A stretch of DNA of 64,000 nucleotides from an uncultured Ruminococcus sp. (GTDB taxonomy: Bacteria > Bacillota > Clostridia > Oscillospirales > Acutalibacteraceae), in contig CACXBF010000001.1 in NCBI GenBank assembly GCA_902765855.1, positions 253,117 through 317,116 on the forward strand, read 5' to 3'. The notes beneath the pieces were generated by a model. It was not told where the DNA came from. It was given only the letters and a program-made list of their open reading frames with translations, and searched no databases. The translations under genes were made by a program, and so were the position numbers. This document shows, in pieces, positions 37,150-46,228 of this stretch. The number at the start of each line of letters is the position of its first letter. Positions within the stretch are counted from its first letter, which is position 1.

Positions 37150-37911
37150 ATGAAAGATTTCACAGCTAAATATACAACCATTGATGAACAGAAAATTCTA
37201 CTCAGAAAAATCAGCGACCTTATCGCAAGAAGTGAAAAAACTTACTCTGTTGAATATTCACATTTTCTGACACCTGCGGAACAAACTCTAATTTCCAAAG
37301 TAGAAGAATTTCGTGGATATATAGATTTTGTCGGCGGTTTTGATGATGCCGAACGAAGGCTTTGTCGTGTCAGGGATAACGAATATTGCAATGATGAGGG
37401 CTTGCCGATTAAGCTGTATTCAGTTATTTCCTCTAATGCGGAATTTACACATAGAGATATTCTTGGCTCGCTTATGGGGCTTGGAATAAAGCGTGAGATG
37501 ATAGGCGATATAATTATAAATGAAGATAAAGCACAATTTTTCTGTCATAATTCCATTTCGGAATTTGTAGAATTTAATTTGAAAAAGGTTGGCAGATATA
37601 ATGTTGAAATCCGAGAAAGCGAAAGCTATGAAGTACCTGTTTTGAAAACTCAGGATATAAGCATAAATGTAAGTTCTATGCGTTTGGATAGCATTTCGGC
37701 AGAGTGTTTCGGACTTTCAAGGACAAAATCTGCGGAATTTATCACAAAAGGAGCGGTGTCGCTTAATTGGCTTGTATGTATAGATACATCAAAAGAGGTT
37801 AAAGCAGGCGATAAAATTTCTATGCGTGGCAAGGGCAAAGCAGAAGTTGTCGGAATTTCAGGCAAAAGCCGTAAAGGCAGACTTTTCGTAGATGTAAAAA
37901 AATATATTTAA
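37150..37911 (+). CDS. ylmH: S4-domain RNA-binding protein YlmH (RqcP2)
   Basis: The 253-residue protein has the YlmH N-terminal domain (with RREMIGDI-like segment KREMIGDIIIN near residue 118) and a C-terminal S4 RNA-binding domain (RLDSISAECFGLSRTKSAEFI, residues about 177-197). YlmH, or RqcP2, takes part in ribosome rescue by stabilising the P-site tRNA during Ala tailing. In many Firmicutes it sits in the division cluster after sepF and ylmG; here it stands alone. GGGGATA precedes the ATG. Confidence 0.9.
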   Translation: MKDFTAKYTTIDEQKILLRKISDLIARSEKTYSVEYSHFLTPAEQTLISKVEEFRGYIDFVGGFDDAERRLCRVRDNEYCNDEGLPIKLYSVISSNAEFTHRDILGSLMGLGIKREMIGDIIINEDKAQFFCHNSISEFVEFNLKKVGRYNVEIRESESYEVPVLKTQDISINVSSMRLDSISAECFGLSRTKSAEFITKGAVSLNWLVCIDTSKEVKAGDKISMRGKGKAEVVGISGKSRKGRLFVDVKKYI

Positions 37912-37942
37912 TTTATATACCTTTTATTTTAAGATTTATATT

Positions 37943-37965
37943 GAACTCAACTTATGGTTGAGTTC
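37943..37965 (+). promoter_or_regulatory. Inverted repeat upstream of the XRE-PurM gene (candidate operator)
   Basis: GAACTCAAC and GTTGAGTTC form a perfect 9-bp inverted repeat with a 5-base spacer. There is no T run, so it is unlikely to be a terminator of ylmH. The half-site TCAACTTA recurs at 38025-38032, between the -10 box and the ribosome site. Confidence 0.5.
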
Positions 37966-37991
37966 GGTTCATAATCTCAATTATTTGGTTA

Positions 37992-38020
37992 TTGTTTTGA
38001 TAGTTAGAATTTAATATAAT
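37992..38020 (+). promoter_or_regulatory. Promoter of the XRE-PurM gene
   Basis: TTGTTT (37992-37997) and TATAAT (38015-38020) are separated by 17 bases. Confidence 0.6.
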
Positions 38021-38051
38021 AAATTCAACTTAACAAAACGGAGGGTATATA

Positions 38052-39296
38052 ATGCTTGATAATCAAAAAATAGCTCGATTTATAGCTGAAAGGCGTAAGG
38101 CAATAGGGATAACTCAAGCAGAAGCGGCACAAAGACTTAATGTCACATTTCAGACTGTTTCAAAATGGGAAAACGGTTCGTTGCCATGTGCTGAAATGCT
38201 GGTTGAGCTTGCACAGCTTTTGAATGTCAGTGTTGACGAAATACTTATGGGGCAAAAAAGAAATAGCGAAAATTTCTCTTACAGCAAGGCTGGCGTTGAT
38301 GTGTCCTATACGGATTCTATAAAAAGAGAAATGGCGAGCTTCCTTGAAACTGATAATAGGCGTGTATTGAATAAACTGGGAGCATTTGCTTCTTTATATG
38401 ATATATCATTTGCAGATATTTCAAACCCTGTTTTGGTGCTGAAATCAGAAGAACCTGGTTCAAAGCAAAAATTAGCTATGGAATACGGCTATAGTGAATC
38501 TATATGTCATGATATGATTAACCATTTAGTGAATGATATTGCAGTTATGGGAGCAAAGCCATTAGCTGTGCTTGATACTATCGTTTGTGGAAATGCCGAA
38601 AAAGAAACTATAAAGTCTTTTGTTAAAGGCATAGCCGAAGCCTGTGAAGAAAATGAATGTGCATTGGTTGGCGGTGAAACATCTATTCAGCCACAAGTTG
38701 TTGATAAGGGTGTTTATATTCTTACATCAAGTATAGCAGGCATTGTTGATAAAAACAAAGTAATAGATGGAACAACAATTTCTGAGGGAGATTCTGTTTT
38801 AGCTATTGCTTCAAATGGACTTCATACAAATGGCTATTCACTTGTGCGTATGCTTATGGATAAAATGCCTCAAATTAAGCTTGATAAAATAAATGGTAAA
38901 ACTTTTATTGAAAATATTATGACACCACATACAGCATATTATAAAGCAATTAAGGAAATTTTTGGATTTAAGGGTTTAAAGGGTATGGCACATATTACAG
39001 GAGGCGGTATAGAGGGAAATCTTTGTAGAATTATACAAAATGGTTTATCTGCAAAGATTGATTTATCCAAGATAAATCCTATTCCAATATTTTCATATAT
39101 AAAATCAGTAGGAAATATTGAAGATAAAGAGATGCTTTCAACATTTAATTGTGGGGTTGGTTTTAATATAGTTGTATCACAGGCAGACAAAAATAATATT
39201 ATTGAAATTATCTCAAAATATTACAACTGCTATGAAATTGGAGAAATAGTCAAAGCAGATAAGAAAATCATATTTGAAAATAAAATTTTATGGTAA
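38052..39296 (+). CDS. Fusion of XRE helix-turn-helix and PurM-like (AIR synthase) domain
   Basis: Residues 5-65 are an XRE DNA-binding domain (ITQAEAAQRLNVTFQTVSKW). Residues about 76-413 match AIR synthase: YSKAGVDVSY, HLVNDIAVMGAKPLAVLD, LVGGETS, SNGLHTNGYSLVR, HITGGGIEGNL and FNCGVGFNI. PurM closes FGAM to AIR with ATP. The ATP/substrate loop, normally GTDGVGTK, reads KSEEPGSK (131-138), so activity is doubtful. Joining a repressor-type domain to a PurM fold suggests a sensor of FGAM, AIR or ATP. GGAGGG precedes the ATG. The gene is preceded by an inverted repeat and ends in its own terminator. Whether a separate purM exists elsewhere cannot be seen. Confidence 0.85.
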   Translation: MLDNQKIARFIAERRKAIGITQAEAAQRLNVTFQTVSKWENGSLPCAEMLVELAQLLNVSVDEILMGQKRNSENFSYSKAGVDVSYTDSIKREMASFLETDNRRVLNKLGAFASLYDISFADISNPVLVLKSEEPGSKQKLAMEYGYSESICHDMINHLVNDIAVMGAKPLAVLDTIVCGNAEKETIKSFVKGIAEACEENECALVGGETSIQPQVVDKGVYILTSSIAGIVDKNKVIDGTTISEGDSVLAIASNGLHTNGYSLVRMLMDKMPQIKLDKINGKTFIENIMTPHTAYYKAIKEIFGFKGLKGMAHITGGGIEGNLCRIIQNGLSAKIDLSKINPIPIFSYIKSVGNIEDKEMLSTFNCGVGFNIVVSQADKNNIIEIISKYYNCYEIGEIVKADKKIIFENKILW

Positions 39297-39300
39297 CAGA

Positions 39301-39338
39301 AAAAACGTATGAGAAAATAAAGCTCATACGGTTTTATA
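39301..39338. terminator. Bidirectional terminator
   Basis: CGTATGAG and CTCATACG pair with A and T tracts on the flanks, between the XRE-PurM gene and the convergent DUF2262 gene. Confidence 0.75.
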
Positions 39339-39352
39339 TACTTAATATCAAA

Positions 39353-40204
39353 TTATCCTGCTATATCAGCACTGTCATAGTTACCATTTTCATCTATAAT
39401 TATTTGAATAGTATGACCCCAGAACATATCTCCATCATCATAAAATAATGTTATACTGCCATCTGGTGATATACACAATTCAGACATTTTAATGTTATCT
39501 ATAAACATTTCTTTTGTGATTTTATCTGGCTTGTCTTCATCTTCGTTATCTTCAAGCCAATCATTTGCCAAATCAAGTAATTCTTTTGCAGCAAACTCAC
39601 GATTTTTTTGGTCAAAGCCTTGTTTATCCTTTGCATATTTAAGTAAAGTAGTCATAGCTGAATTTGCTGTTTCATCACAGTTTTCATCTACTTCCAAATA
39701 TATAAGTATATCTGCACCATTCCAGTCTACATTATTACATTCAAACCAAGAAAAATATCTGTTAAGAGTAAAAGTACCCATATCATTTTCAAGAATTACA
39801 GGCTTTAAATAATATTCTTTTAATTCTTGCAAATCCTTATTCAAAACATCTTTTTCAAGTAATTTTACTAACATAAATCTGTTATTCCATGTTTCTGATT
39901 GATATTTGTCCAGTTCAATAGGAATACTTTTTCTAACAAGAACCTTATATATCCCATATTTTTCAAAATCATATCCATAGCCATTTCTAGATTTTTCGTC
40001 TTTAATAAGCCATGTTAAACAACCTTCAGATTTTATTAGTTTTCCTGTTTTACAATCTATACTGGCAACAAAATGTACAGATGGATTAAGGTATTTATTG
40101 TCTAACATTATAGCACCTTTACATTCTTCGTTTGTGAGTATCAATAATTCAAATTCTTCTTCATAAAATTCTTTTTCAAACTGTTCTTTTACTTTATCTG
40201 ACAT
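39353..40204 (-). CDS. DUF2262 domain protein
   Basis: The 283-residue soluble protein is acidic. Its C-terminus has the DUF2262 signature: SPDGSITLFYDDGDMFWGHTI, then IIDENG and SADIAG at the end. The N-terminal 130 residues form a separate region with several predicted strands. DUF2262 has no settled function and is sometimes found near toxin-immunity loci. AGGAGG lies 7 bases before the ATG. It is flanked by terminators and stands alone. Confidence 0.78.
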   Translation of the reverse strand: MSDKVKEQFEKEFYEEEFELLILTNEECKGAIMLDNKYLNPSVHFVASIDCKTGKLIKSEGCLTWLIKDEKSRNGYGYDFEKYGIYKVLVRKSIPIELDKYQSETWNNRFMLVKLLEKDVLNKDLQELKEYYLKPVILENDMGTFTLNRYFSWFECNNVDWNGADILIYLEVDENCDETANSAMTTLLKYAKDKQGFDQKNREFAAKELLDLANDWLEDNEDEDKPDKITKEMFIDNIKMSELCISPDGSITLFYDDGDMFWGHTIQIIIDENGNYDSADIAG

Positions 40205-40238
40205 CTCAATTCCTCCTGAAAATTTTATAATAACTAAA

Positions 40239-40288
40239 AAATAACCACAAAGCTTTCAGTTAAAATTTCTGAGCTTTGTGGCTATTTC
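40239..40288 (-). terminator. Terminator of the glucokinase gene
   Basis: On the minus strand AATAGCCACAAAGCT and AGCTTTGTGGTTATT pair with one G-T pair around a roughly 17-base A/T-rich loop, followed by a T run. Confidence 0.75.
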
Positions 40289-40302
40289 TGATAAGTCGAA
40301 TT

Positions 40303-41253
40303 TTAGTCTAAGAAAGCTGCACCGATAATGCCAGCGTCATTGCCGAGAGTTGCAGCACAAAGTTTTGTTTGCTTTTTGTTGTGTTTTGTATAGCGTTCTT
40401 TTTCAACGATTGCACGAAGTGGAGCAAGGAGAGTTTCGCCCTCTCTGCTGATACCGCCACCGATGCAAAGAACATCAGGTTGGAATACATTGATAACATT
40501 AGTAATACCGCAAGCAAGATAGCTGATATACTTATCAACAACGCTCTTGCCGTATTCGTCACCTTCACGCATAGCGTTGAAAGCAGTAATTCCGTTTACC
40601 TTGTTAATATCTCCGCCGGCAAGACGAAGCATACAAGCACCCTTTTCGCTATCTGCGAGAATAGCTTCTTTTGTCATCTTGATAAGACCTGAAGCAGAAG
40701 CATAAGCTTCCCAACAACCGTGTCTGCCACAACCGCACTTCCAGCCATTATATACAATAACAGTATGTCCAAGCTCTGCACCTGCGAAGTTTGAACCGCT
40801 GTAAATCTTGCCGTCAATGATAATTCCGCCGCCTACACCTGTTCCGAGTGTGATAGCAACAGCGTTTTTAGAGCCTTTTGCCGCACCGGCAAGATATTCG
40901 CCGAGAGCTGCAGCATTTGCGTCATTTTCAATTTTGACCTTAGTTCCAAGTCGTTCTTCCATCATCTTTACGATAGGCCAGTTATGGAAACCGAGGTTAG
41001 CAGCATATTCAATCATACCTGTTTCGCCGTTAACAGCACCGGGAACACCAATACCCACGAAAGAAATATCGTCAGTTGTAAGTTTAGCGGCTGCAAGAGC
41101 CTTTTTTGCTACAAGAGCCATATCGTCACAGATTTCTTCCTCTGGTCGTGGAACATTTGTCTTACAGCTTTCCTTTGCGATAATTTTGTAGTTTTTGTCA
41201 ACTACACCAGCGACAATGTTAGTTCCGCCGAGGTCGATTCCAAGATAATACAT
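40303..41253 (-). CDS. glcK: ROK-family glucokinase
   Basis: The 316-residue protein has the ATP phosphate motif LGIDLGGTNIVAGVV at the start, the catalytic IENDANAAALGE (Asp near residue 110), GTGVGGGIIIDG and the ROK zinc site CGCGRHGCWEAYAS. The EDANAAALGE-type context and overall length match GlcK, which phosphorylates glucose to glucose 6-phosphate. The ATG at 41253 is used; a GTG one codon upstream has a better distance from the GGAG site and is the alternative. The VanY-like gene upstream on the same strand ends 164 bases away. Confidence 0.92.
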   Translation of the reverse strand: MYYLGIDLGGTNIVAGVVDKNYKIIAKESCKTNVPRPEEEICDDMALVAKKALAAAKLTTDDISFVGIGVPGAVNGETGMIEYAANLGFHNWPIVKMMEERLGTKVKIENDANAAALGEYLAGAAKGSKNAVAITLGTGVGGGIIIDGKIYSGSNFAGAELGHTVIVYNGWKCGCGRHGCWEAYASASGLIKMTKEAILADSEKGACMLRLAGGDINKVNGITAFNAMREGDEYGKSVVDKYISYLACGITNVINVFQPDVLCIGGGISREGETLLAPLRAIVEKERYTKHNKKQTKLCAATLGNDAGIIGAAFLD

Positions 41254-41417
41254 CACTAATTCACTCCGATTCTAATGTTTGACATATATACATATGTGTC
41301 TAAGCTTTATTATAACATATAGCATAAACTTATAAAAGAGAAAGTTTACAATATTTTATTTTTAGGAGAATATCACAAAAAATTCAGCTTATAAATGTTT
41401 ATTTCGCACAGCGAAAT

Positions 41418-42164
41418 TTATCTGCTGTTGACATAATCGACATATTCGTCTAAGGTCATACCAAGTATGAGTATTTTCTTAGCATTTTCTATTCCGACAT
41501 ATCTGAAAAGCGAATTGTCAGCCTTAACCTTTGTTTCCTCCTCGCCGGATTTTGTATATCGTTGGATAAAGCCATATTTGTAAGCGTTTGCTTCAAGCCA
41601 AGCATAATTATCATTTGTTGAAAGAGTTATAGAAAGTCCTGTTTGTCTGTCGCAATGATTGCCCTTAGGGATAGATTTTTCTGCTTCCGTTTCAGCCTTA
41701 ACCTGAGAATAATCCTTTTCTTGCATAAGACGCTCTACTTCTGCTTTAAATAGTTTATCCTGTTCATTTTTAGAAACATATCCACCGGTAACTTTAATAG
41801 TAACTCCGTCCTCTTTCGCAGAACTGATAAGTGCGGAGAGAGGTTCTTCAAGCGTAGAATCATATTGTATGCCATTATAATTTTCAAGATTTGGTTTATA
41901 ATCATCAGAAAGCGGAGAATAAACCGAAGCAAGCGTCAGAAGCTTTTCTTCATCTTCAGAATTGTATAATACAACACTTTGAGTATCATATGAATTATCA
42001 ATAGGATTTTCAGGGTTTTGCTTTATTTGAGTAAATATAATAAGCGCTATAAGCAAAAGCAAAATAATGATAGCGAATGGAATCAAGAATAGATAAATGG
42101 TAAGTCCGCTTGTATCATAACTTCGTTCCATAGTTTCACGAGCGGGAAGAATTTTATTTTTCAA
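41418..42164 (-). CDS. VanY-like (M15B) protein with missing zinc ligands
   Basis: The 248-residue protein has a membrane anchor at residues 21-46 and an extracellular domain related to VanY/DdcB D,D-carboxypeptidases. GGYVSKNEQ matches the substrate loop, HCDRQTGLSITL (from H170) matches SxHxxGLAxD and FRYVG matches the WHFRYVG end. The Asp zinc ligand is Thr (T180), the His before RYVG is replaced (SLFRYVG, residues 218-224), and the catalytic Glu is absent. It may bind peptidoglycan without cleaving it. The start is TTG with GAGGTGA 8 bases upstream. Confidence 0.75.
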   Translation of the reverse strand: MKNKILPARETMERSYDTSGLTIYLFLIPFAIIILLLLIALIIFTQIKQNPENPIDNSYDTQSVVLYNSEDEEKLLTLASVYSPLSDDYKPNLENYNGIQYDSTLEEPLSALISSAKEDGVTIKVTGGYVSKNEQDKLFKAEVERLMQEKDYSQVKAETEAEKSIPKGNHCDRQTGLSITLSTNDNYAWLEANAYKYGFIQRYTKSGEEETKVKADNSLFRYVGIENAKKILILGMTLDEYVDYVNSR

Positions 42165-42453
42165 GATAAATCACCTCAAAATCACTCTATTCTTATAATA
42201 ACACATTAAGTCCAAAACTCCAACAGATGATATTATTAAATAATATTGATAGCATTAAAATTAAAGATATTTTTGTGGTATATGTTCAGTTAATATTGCA
42301 ATATAAAATTTTCTCTAAAATAATAAGGGTTTAATATACCTACTATGTTAGTGAAAACTGTCTTTTTTAGATTTTAGAAAAGGCATTTTTTGTGTTAGTT
42401 AAAAACCTTACTCTTAACATACATACTATACTCAAAGTGTTCGTAAAAGTTTA
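42165..42453. other. AT-rich divergent spacer
   Basis: This lies between the VanY-like gene and the aroA promoter. It is strongly AT-rich. I looked for a T-box or other leader and saw none; there is no gene. Confidence 0.55.
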
Positions 42454-42483
42454 TGGACATTTTTAGTCGTTTTATGCTATAAT
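42454..42483 (+). promoter_or_regulatory. Promoter of aroA-aroC-pheA
   Basis: TGGACA (42454-42459) and an extended -10 TGCTATAAT (TATAAT at 42478-42483) are separated by 18 bases. Confidence 0.7.
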
Positions 42484-42514
42484 TATATTAATTATTGTTT
42501 TAGGGTGAGGAAAT

Positions 42515-43786
42515 ATGAGTAATGTTGTATTAGAACCAAAAATGCTCTCAGGATTGGTGACCGTTCCACCGTCAAAAAGTGCCGCCCATAGAGCCGTTAT
42601 CTGTGCGGCATTGGCTCAAGGAGTAAGCGTAATGGAGCCGGTCGAGCTTTCAAACGATATTCGTGCCACAATAGACTGCGTAAAGGAGCTCGGCGCAGCA
42701 GTTTCACTCATCGGTAAAAGACTTACCATTGATGGAAAAATGATGTTTACAAATACCGAAGTAACCCTTGATTGTGGAGAATCAGGTTCTACACTAAGAT
42801 TTATGATTCCGGTTGTAGGAGCAGGAAATGTAAATGCAAAATTTATAGGTCACGGCAGATTGCCCGAAAGACCTATCGGAATTTACCTTGATTGCTTGCC
42901 AAAGGCGGGCGTAAATTGTGTAACAGAGGGCGGGTTGCCGCTTTCGATAAATGGACAACTCAAGCCCGGAATATTTGAAGTTCCAGGAAATGTCAGTTCG
43001 CAATTTATCACAGGCTTACTTCTTGCATTACCGCTTTTAAAGGCTGATAGTGAGATTGTAATTACTTCCGCTCTCGAATCCAAAAGTTATATTGATATGA
43101 CGCTTTCCGCTATGGATAGATTTGGTGTAACGGCAATAGAGACTAAAAACGGCTATAAAATTTATGGTAATCAAAGTTACAAGCCGCAGCATTTGAATAT
43201 AGAGGGCGATTGGTCGCAGGCAGCGTTTTTCCTTGCGGCTGGTGCTTTGGGCGGAAATATTTTTATTGAGAATCTTGATACTGAATCATATCAAGGAGAT
43301 AAAGCTATATATGAATTGCTCCGTCAATTTGGTGCGGATATAACAATAAACGGACAAGTTCTCAGCTGTAATCACAATAAACTTCATGGAATAGAAATTG
43401 ATGCAGAAAATATTCCTGATTTAGTTCCGATTCTTGCAGTTGTAGCGTCACTTGCAGAGGGGACAACCACTATTACGGGTGCGGCAAGACTTCGCATAAA
43501 AGAAAGCGACAGACTTCACGCAATCACAGAGGGTTTAAATAAACTCGGCGCAGATATAACAGAACTGCCGGACGGTTTGAAGATAAACGGTGTAAAATCG
43601 CTTCATGGCGGAGCAGTTCAGGGCTATAATGACCATAGAATAGTTATGGCACTTTCCGTTGCGGCAACAAGAGCTACAGAACCAGTTATCATCACAGACG
43701 CAGAAAGTATCAATAAATCATATCCGAGCTTCTTTGAGGACTATAATAATCTTGGAGGTAACGCTAATGTCATCAACATGGGGTAA
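42515..43786 (+). CDS. aroA: 3-phosphoshikimate 1-carboxyvinyltransferase (EPSP synthase)
   Basis: The 423-residue enzyme joins shikimate 3-phosphate and PEP in aromatic amino-acid synthesis. PSKSAAHRA near the start binds the phosphate, and CGESGSTLRFMIPV (residues about 88-101) fills the place of the classic NAGTAMRPL glyphosate-contact loop, a variant seen in clostridia. AARLRIKESDRL and YNDHRIVMAL are present near the end. GTGAGG precedes the ATG. The last 20 bases overlap aroC, so the two are coupled. Confidence 0.95.
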   Translation: MSNVVLEPKMLSGLVTVPPSKSAAHRAVICAALAQGVSVMEPVELSNDIRATIDCVKELGAAVSLIGKRLTIDGKMMFTNTEVTLDCGESGSTLRFMIPVVGAGNVNAKFIGHGRLPERPIGIYLDCLPKAGVNCVTEGGLPLSINGQLKPGIFEVPGNVSSQFITGLLLALPLLKADSEIVITSALESKSYIDMTLSAMDRFGVTAIETKNGYKIYGNQSYKPQHLNIEGDWSQAAFFLAAGALGGNIFIENLDTESYQGDKAIYELLRQFGADITINGQVLSCNHNKLHGIEIDAENIPDLVPILAVVASLAEGTTTITGAARLRIKESDRLHAITEGLNKLGADITELPDGLKINGVKSLHGGAVQGYNDHRIVMALSVAATRATEPVIITDAESINKSYPSFFEDYNNLGGNANVINMG

Positions 43787-44855
43787 AAATATAGAAATTT
43801 CAATTTTCGGAGAAAGTCATGGCAATGGCATAGGCGTTGTAATAAACGGACTTCCGGCGGGTGAAAAGATTGATATGGATAAGCTTTTAGTACAAATGGC
43901 AAGGAGAGCACCGGGCAACGATAAAGCCGCTACTCCGAGAAAAGAAAGCGATTTGCCGGAAATTCTTTCAGGTATGCTCAACGATACAACAACAGGCGCT
44001 CCACTTTGTGCTGTAATCCACAATACAAACACACGCTCTCAAGATTACGGAAATCTTATGACCTCGCCAAGACCATCTCACGCAGACTATACAGGACATA
44101 TTCGTTACGGCGGTTTTAATGATGTCAGAGGCGGAGGACATTTTTCAGGAAGGTTAACAGCGCCGCTTGTATTTGCAGGAGCAGTCGCAAGACAGATTCT
44201 CGAAAAGCGTGGAATTAAAATTGCCGCTCATATAGCAAGCGTCGGAACGGTTGAAGATAAGCTTTTCAACCCAGTAGATATATCAGACGAACTTTTAGAA
44301 AGACTTTCAACAGAAAAATTCTGTCTTATAGATGAAAGTGCAGAAACACATATGCGTGAACTTATTGAGGATTGCCGTATGTCACAGGATAGCATTGGCG
44401 GCGTTGTAGAATGTGCTATAAAAGGCGTACATGTTGGGATAGGTTCTCCTATGTTCGACGGCGTTGAAAATGTTATTGCGTCTATGATTTTTGGTGTTCC
44501 GGCAGTTAAGGGAATAGAGTTCGGTTCAGGTTTTGAGGGGTCTAAGCATAGAGGAAGTGAAAATAACGACCCGTTTGTTTATGACGGAGATACCATAAAG
44601 ACCGAAACCAACAATCATGGTGGTATTCTTGGCGGAATTACTTCGGGTATGCCTATTATTTTCAGAGCGGCTATTAAACCGACAGCCTCTATATCTCAGA
44701 AGCAGAACACAGTAAATCTCGAAACTCACGAAAATACAGAGCTTGAGATAAAAGGCAGACACGACCCTTGCATAGTAGTTCGTGCCGTACCGGTTATAGA
44801 AAATGCGGCAGCGATTGCAATACTTGACCTTATGATGGATAAGTATACCATATGA
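43767..44855 (+). CDS. aroC: Chorismate synthase
   Basis: This 362-residue enzyme needs reduced FMN and converts EPSP to chorismate. The start MSSTWGKNIEISIFGESHG is the family N-terminus; longer upstream frames belong to aroA. RPSHADYTGHIRYGGFNDVRGGGHFSGR (described by its RPSHADY and GGGHFSGR ends) and GRHDPCIVVRAVPV are visible. GGAGG lies 8 bases before the ATG inside aroA. Confidence 0.96.
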   Translation: MSSTWGKNIEISIFGESHGNGIGVVINGLPAGEKIDMDKLLVQMARRAPGNDKAATPRKESDLPEILSGMLNDTTTGAPLCAVIHNTNTRSQDYGNLMTSPRPSHADYTGHIRYGGFNDVRGGGHFSGRLTAPLVFAGAVARQILEKRGIKIAAHIASVGTVEDKLFNPVDISDELLERLSTEKFCLIDESAETHMRELIEDCRMSQDSIGGVVECAIKGVHVGIGSPMFDGVENVIASMIFGVPAVKGIEFGSGFEGSKHRGSENNDPFVYDGDTIKTETNNHGGILGGITSGMPIIFRAAIKPTASISQKQNTVNLETHENTELEIKGRHDPCIVVRAVPVIENAAAIAILDLMMDKYTI

Positions 44856-44882
44856 ATGAAAAATAAAAAGGAAGATTACGGA

Positions 44883-46019
44883 ATGGATTTAAAGGATATA
44901 AGAGCAGAAATTGACGAGATAGATAGTCAACTTGTTGAGTTATTGATTCGCAGAATGAACTGTTCAGAAGATGTTGCAAGATATAAGGCAGAAAACAATA
45001 TGCCAATCTTCAATAATGAGAGAGAACAGCAAATTATAGATAAGGTTACTGCAAATTCAGGCAGATATGCCGATTGTACAAGGATTCTTTTCCAAAATAT
45101 TATGGAGATAAGCCGAGGCTTACAGCATGATATAATAGGTTCAGGAAAAGAGCTAAGAAAGCTTTTTGATTTAGCGGATAGCAAGGTCAGAATCAATGAA
45201 ACCCACGAAAAAGTAGCTTGCTTTGGAAATGCAGGCTCAAATACACACATAGCCTTGATGAAGCTTTTCCCTGAAAGCAAGCCTGTTTTTTATGGAAAGT
45301 TCAGCAGTGTATTTGAGGCATTAGAAAATAAAGAAGCTGATTATGGTATTATTCCGATAGAAAATTCCTCCGCTGGTTCAGTTATAGATGTATACGACCT
45401 TATGTTGCAATATCGTTATTACATAGTAAGTGCAGTCGATTTAAAGATAAATCATTGCATAGCAGGAGTTGAGGGAGCGGAACTTTCTGATGTAAAGGAA
45501 GTATATTCAAAAGACCAAGCTTTAGCACAATGCTCCAAGTTTATAGATGAGCATAAACTTTCAGCTATGCTTTATGCAAGTACATCAGCCGCCGCAAAAA
45601 TGGTTGCCGAAAAAGGCGATAAGAGCCTTTCAGCAGTTTGTTCAGCATATGCCGCTAAGGAATATGGCTTAAAAGTATTTGCAGAGGGCATACAAAATGA
45701 TGAAAATAACTGCACACGCTTTATAATAATATCCAAGAATCCTATAATTTCCGATGATGCAGATAGAATAAGCCTTTGTTTCTCTGTTTCTCATGTCAAA
45801 GGTTCACTTTGCAGTGTGCTTTCACGCTTTTCCTCTCATGGCTTAAATCTTACTAAGATAGAATCTCGTCCTATGGTAGGAAAAAGCTTTGAATATCTTT
45901 TCTATCTTGATTTCACAGGAAACGCACAGAGCGAGCATATTAAAAATCTTCTCTGTTCGCTTTCAGAAGAACTTCCGGAATTTTCGTTCTTAGGCAACTA
46001 TAAAGAGCTTCGCTTCTAA
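44883..46019 (+). CDS. pheA: Bifunctional chorismate mutase/prephenate dehydratase
   Basis: The 378-residue protein has an AroQ-type chorismate mutase domain (DLKDIRAEIDEIDSQLVELL), a prephenate dehydratase domain from about residue 105 with NNCTRFIII as its catalytic Thr-Arg-Phe motif, and a C-terminal ACT domain (GSLCSVLSRF, KIESRP) that senses phenylalanine. It leads from chorismate to phenylpyruvate. The ATG at 44883 is chosen with AAGGAAG upstream; an earlier ATG directly follows the aroC stop without a ribosome site. It ends the operon. Confidence 0.94.
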   Translation: MDLKDIRAEIDEIDSQLVELLIRRMNCSEDVARYKAENNMPIFNNEREQQIIDKVTANSGRYADCTRILFQNIMEISRGLQHDIIGSGKELRKLFDLADSKVRINETHEKVACFGNAGSNTHIALMKLFPESKPVFYGKFSSVFEALENKEADYGIIPIENSSAGSVIDVYDLMLQYRYYIVSAVDLKINHCIAGVEGAELSDVKEVYSKDQALAQCSKFIDEHKLSAMLYASTSAAAKMVAEKGDKSLSAVCSAYAAKEYGLKVFAEGIQNDENNCTRFIIISKNPIISDDADRISLCFSVSHVKGSLCSVLSRFSSHGLNLTKIESRPMVGKSFEYLFYLDFTGNAQSEHIKNLLCSLSEELPEFSFLGNYKELRF

Positions 46020-46039
46020 AAAATATTAAATCTAAAAAT

Positions 46040-46076
46040 GACCGTCCACAGCTTTTAAATAAACTGTGGACGGTTT
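46040..46076 (+). terminator. Terminator of aroA-aroC-pheA
   Basis: ACCGTCCACAG and CTGTGGACGGT form an 11-bp stem with an A/T loop, followed by a T run. Confidence 0.9.
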
Positions 46077-46172
46077 TTCTATTTAATCAATTAAATTTAT
46101 TTAAAATATCGTTTCTGCATTATTTTTATATAATTTCTTACTAAATTCAGCATAAAATAAGCACTTTCCCTA

Positions 46173-46218
46173 AAATATCCCAAAACGGGATATTTACATT
46201 ATACTACCAGAGTATAAT
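46173..46218 (+). promoter_or_regulatory. Two inverted repeats before the XRE gene (candidate operators)
   Basis: AAATATCCC-AAAAC-GGGATATTT (46173-46195) and ATTATACT-ACCAG-AGTATAAT (46198-46218) are perfect repeats, each with a 5-base spacer. The second contains a TATAAT (46213-46218) that is likely the -10 box, so binding would block transcription of the gene. Confidence 0.6.
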
Positions 46219-46228
46219 TATATTAGGG

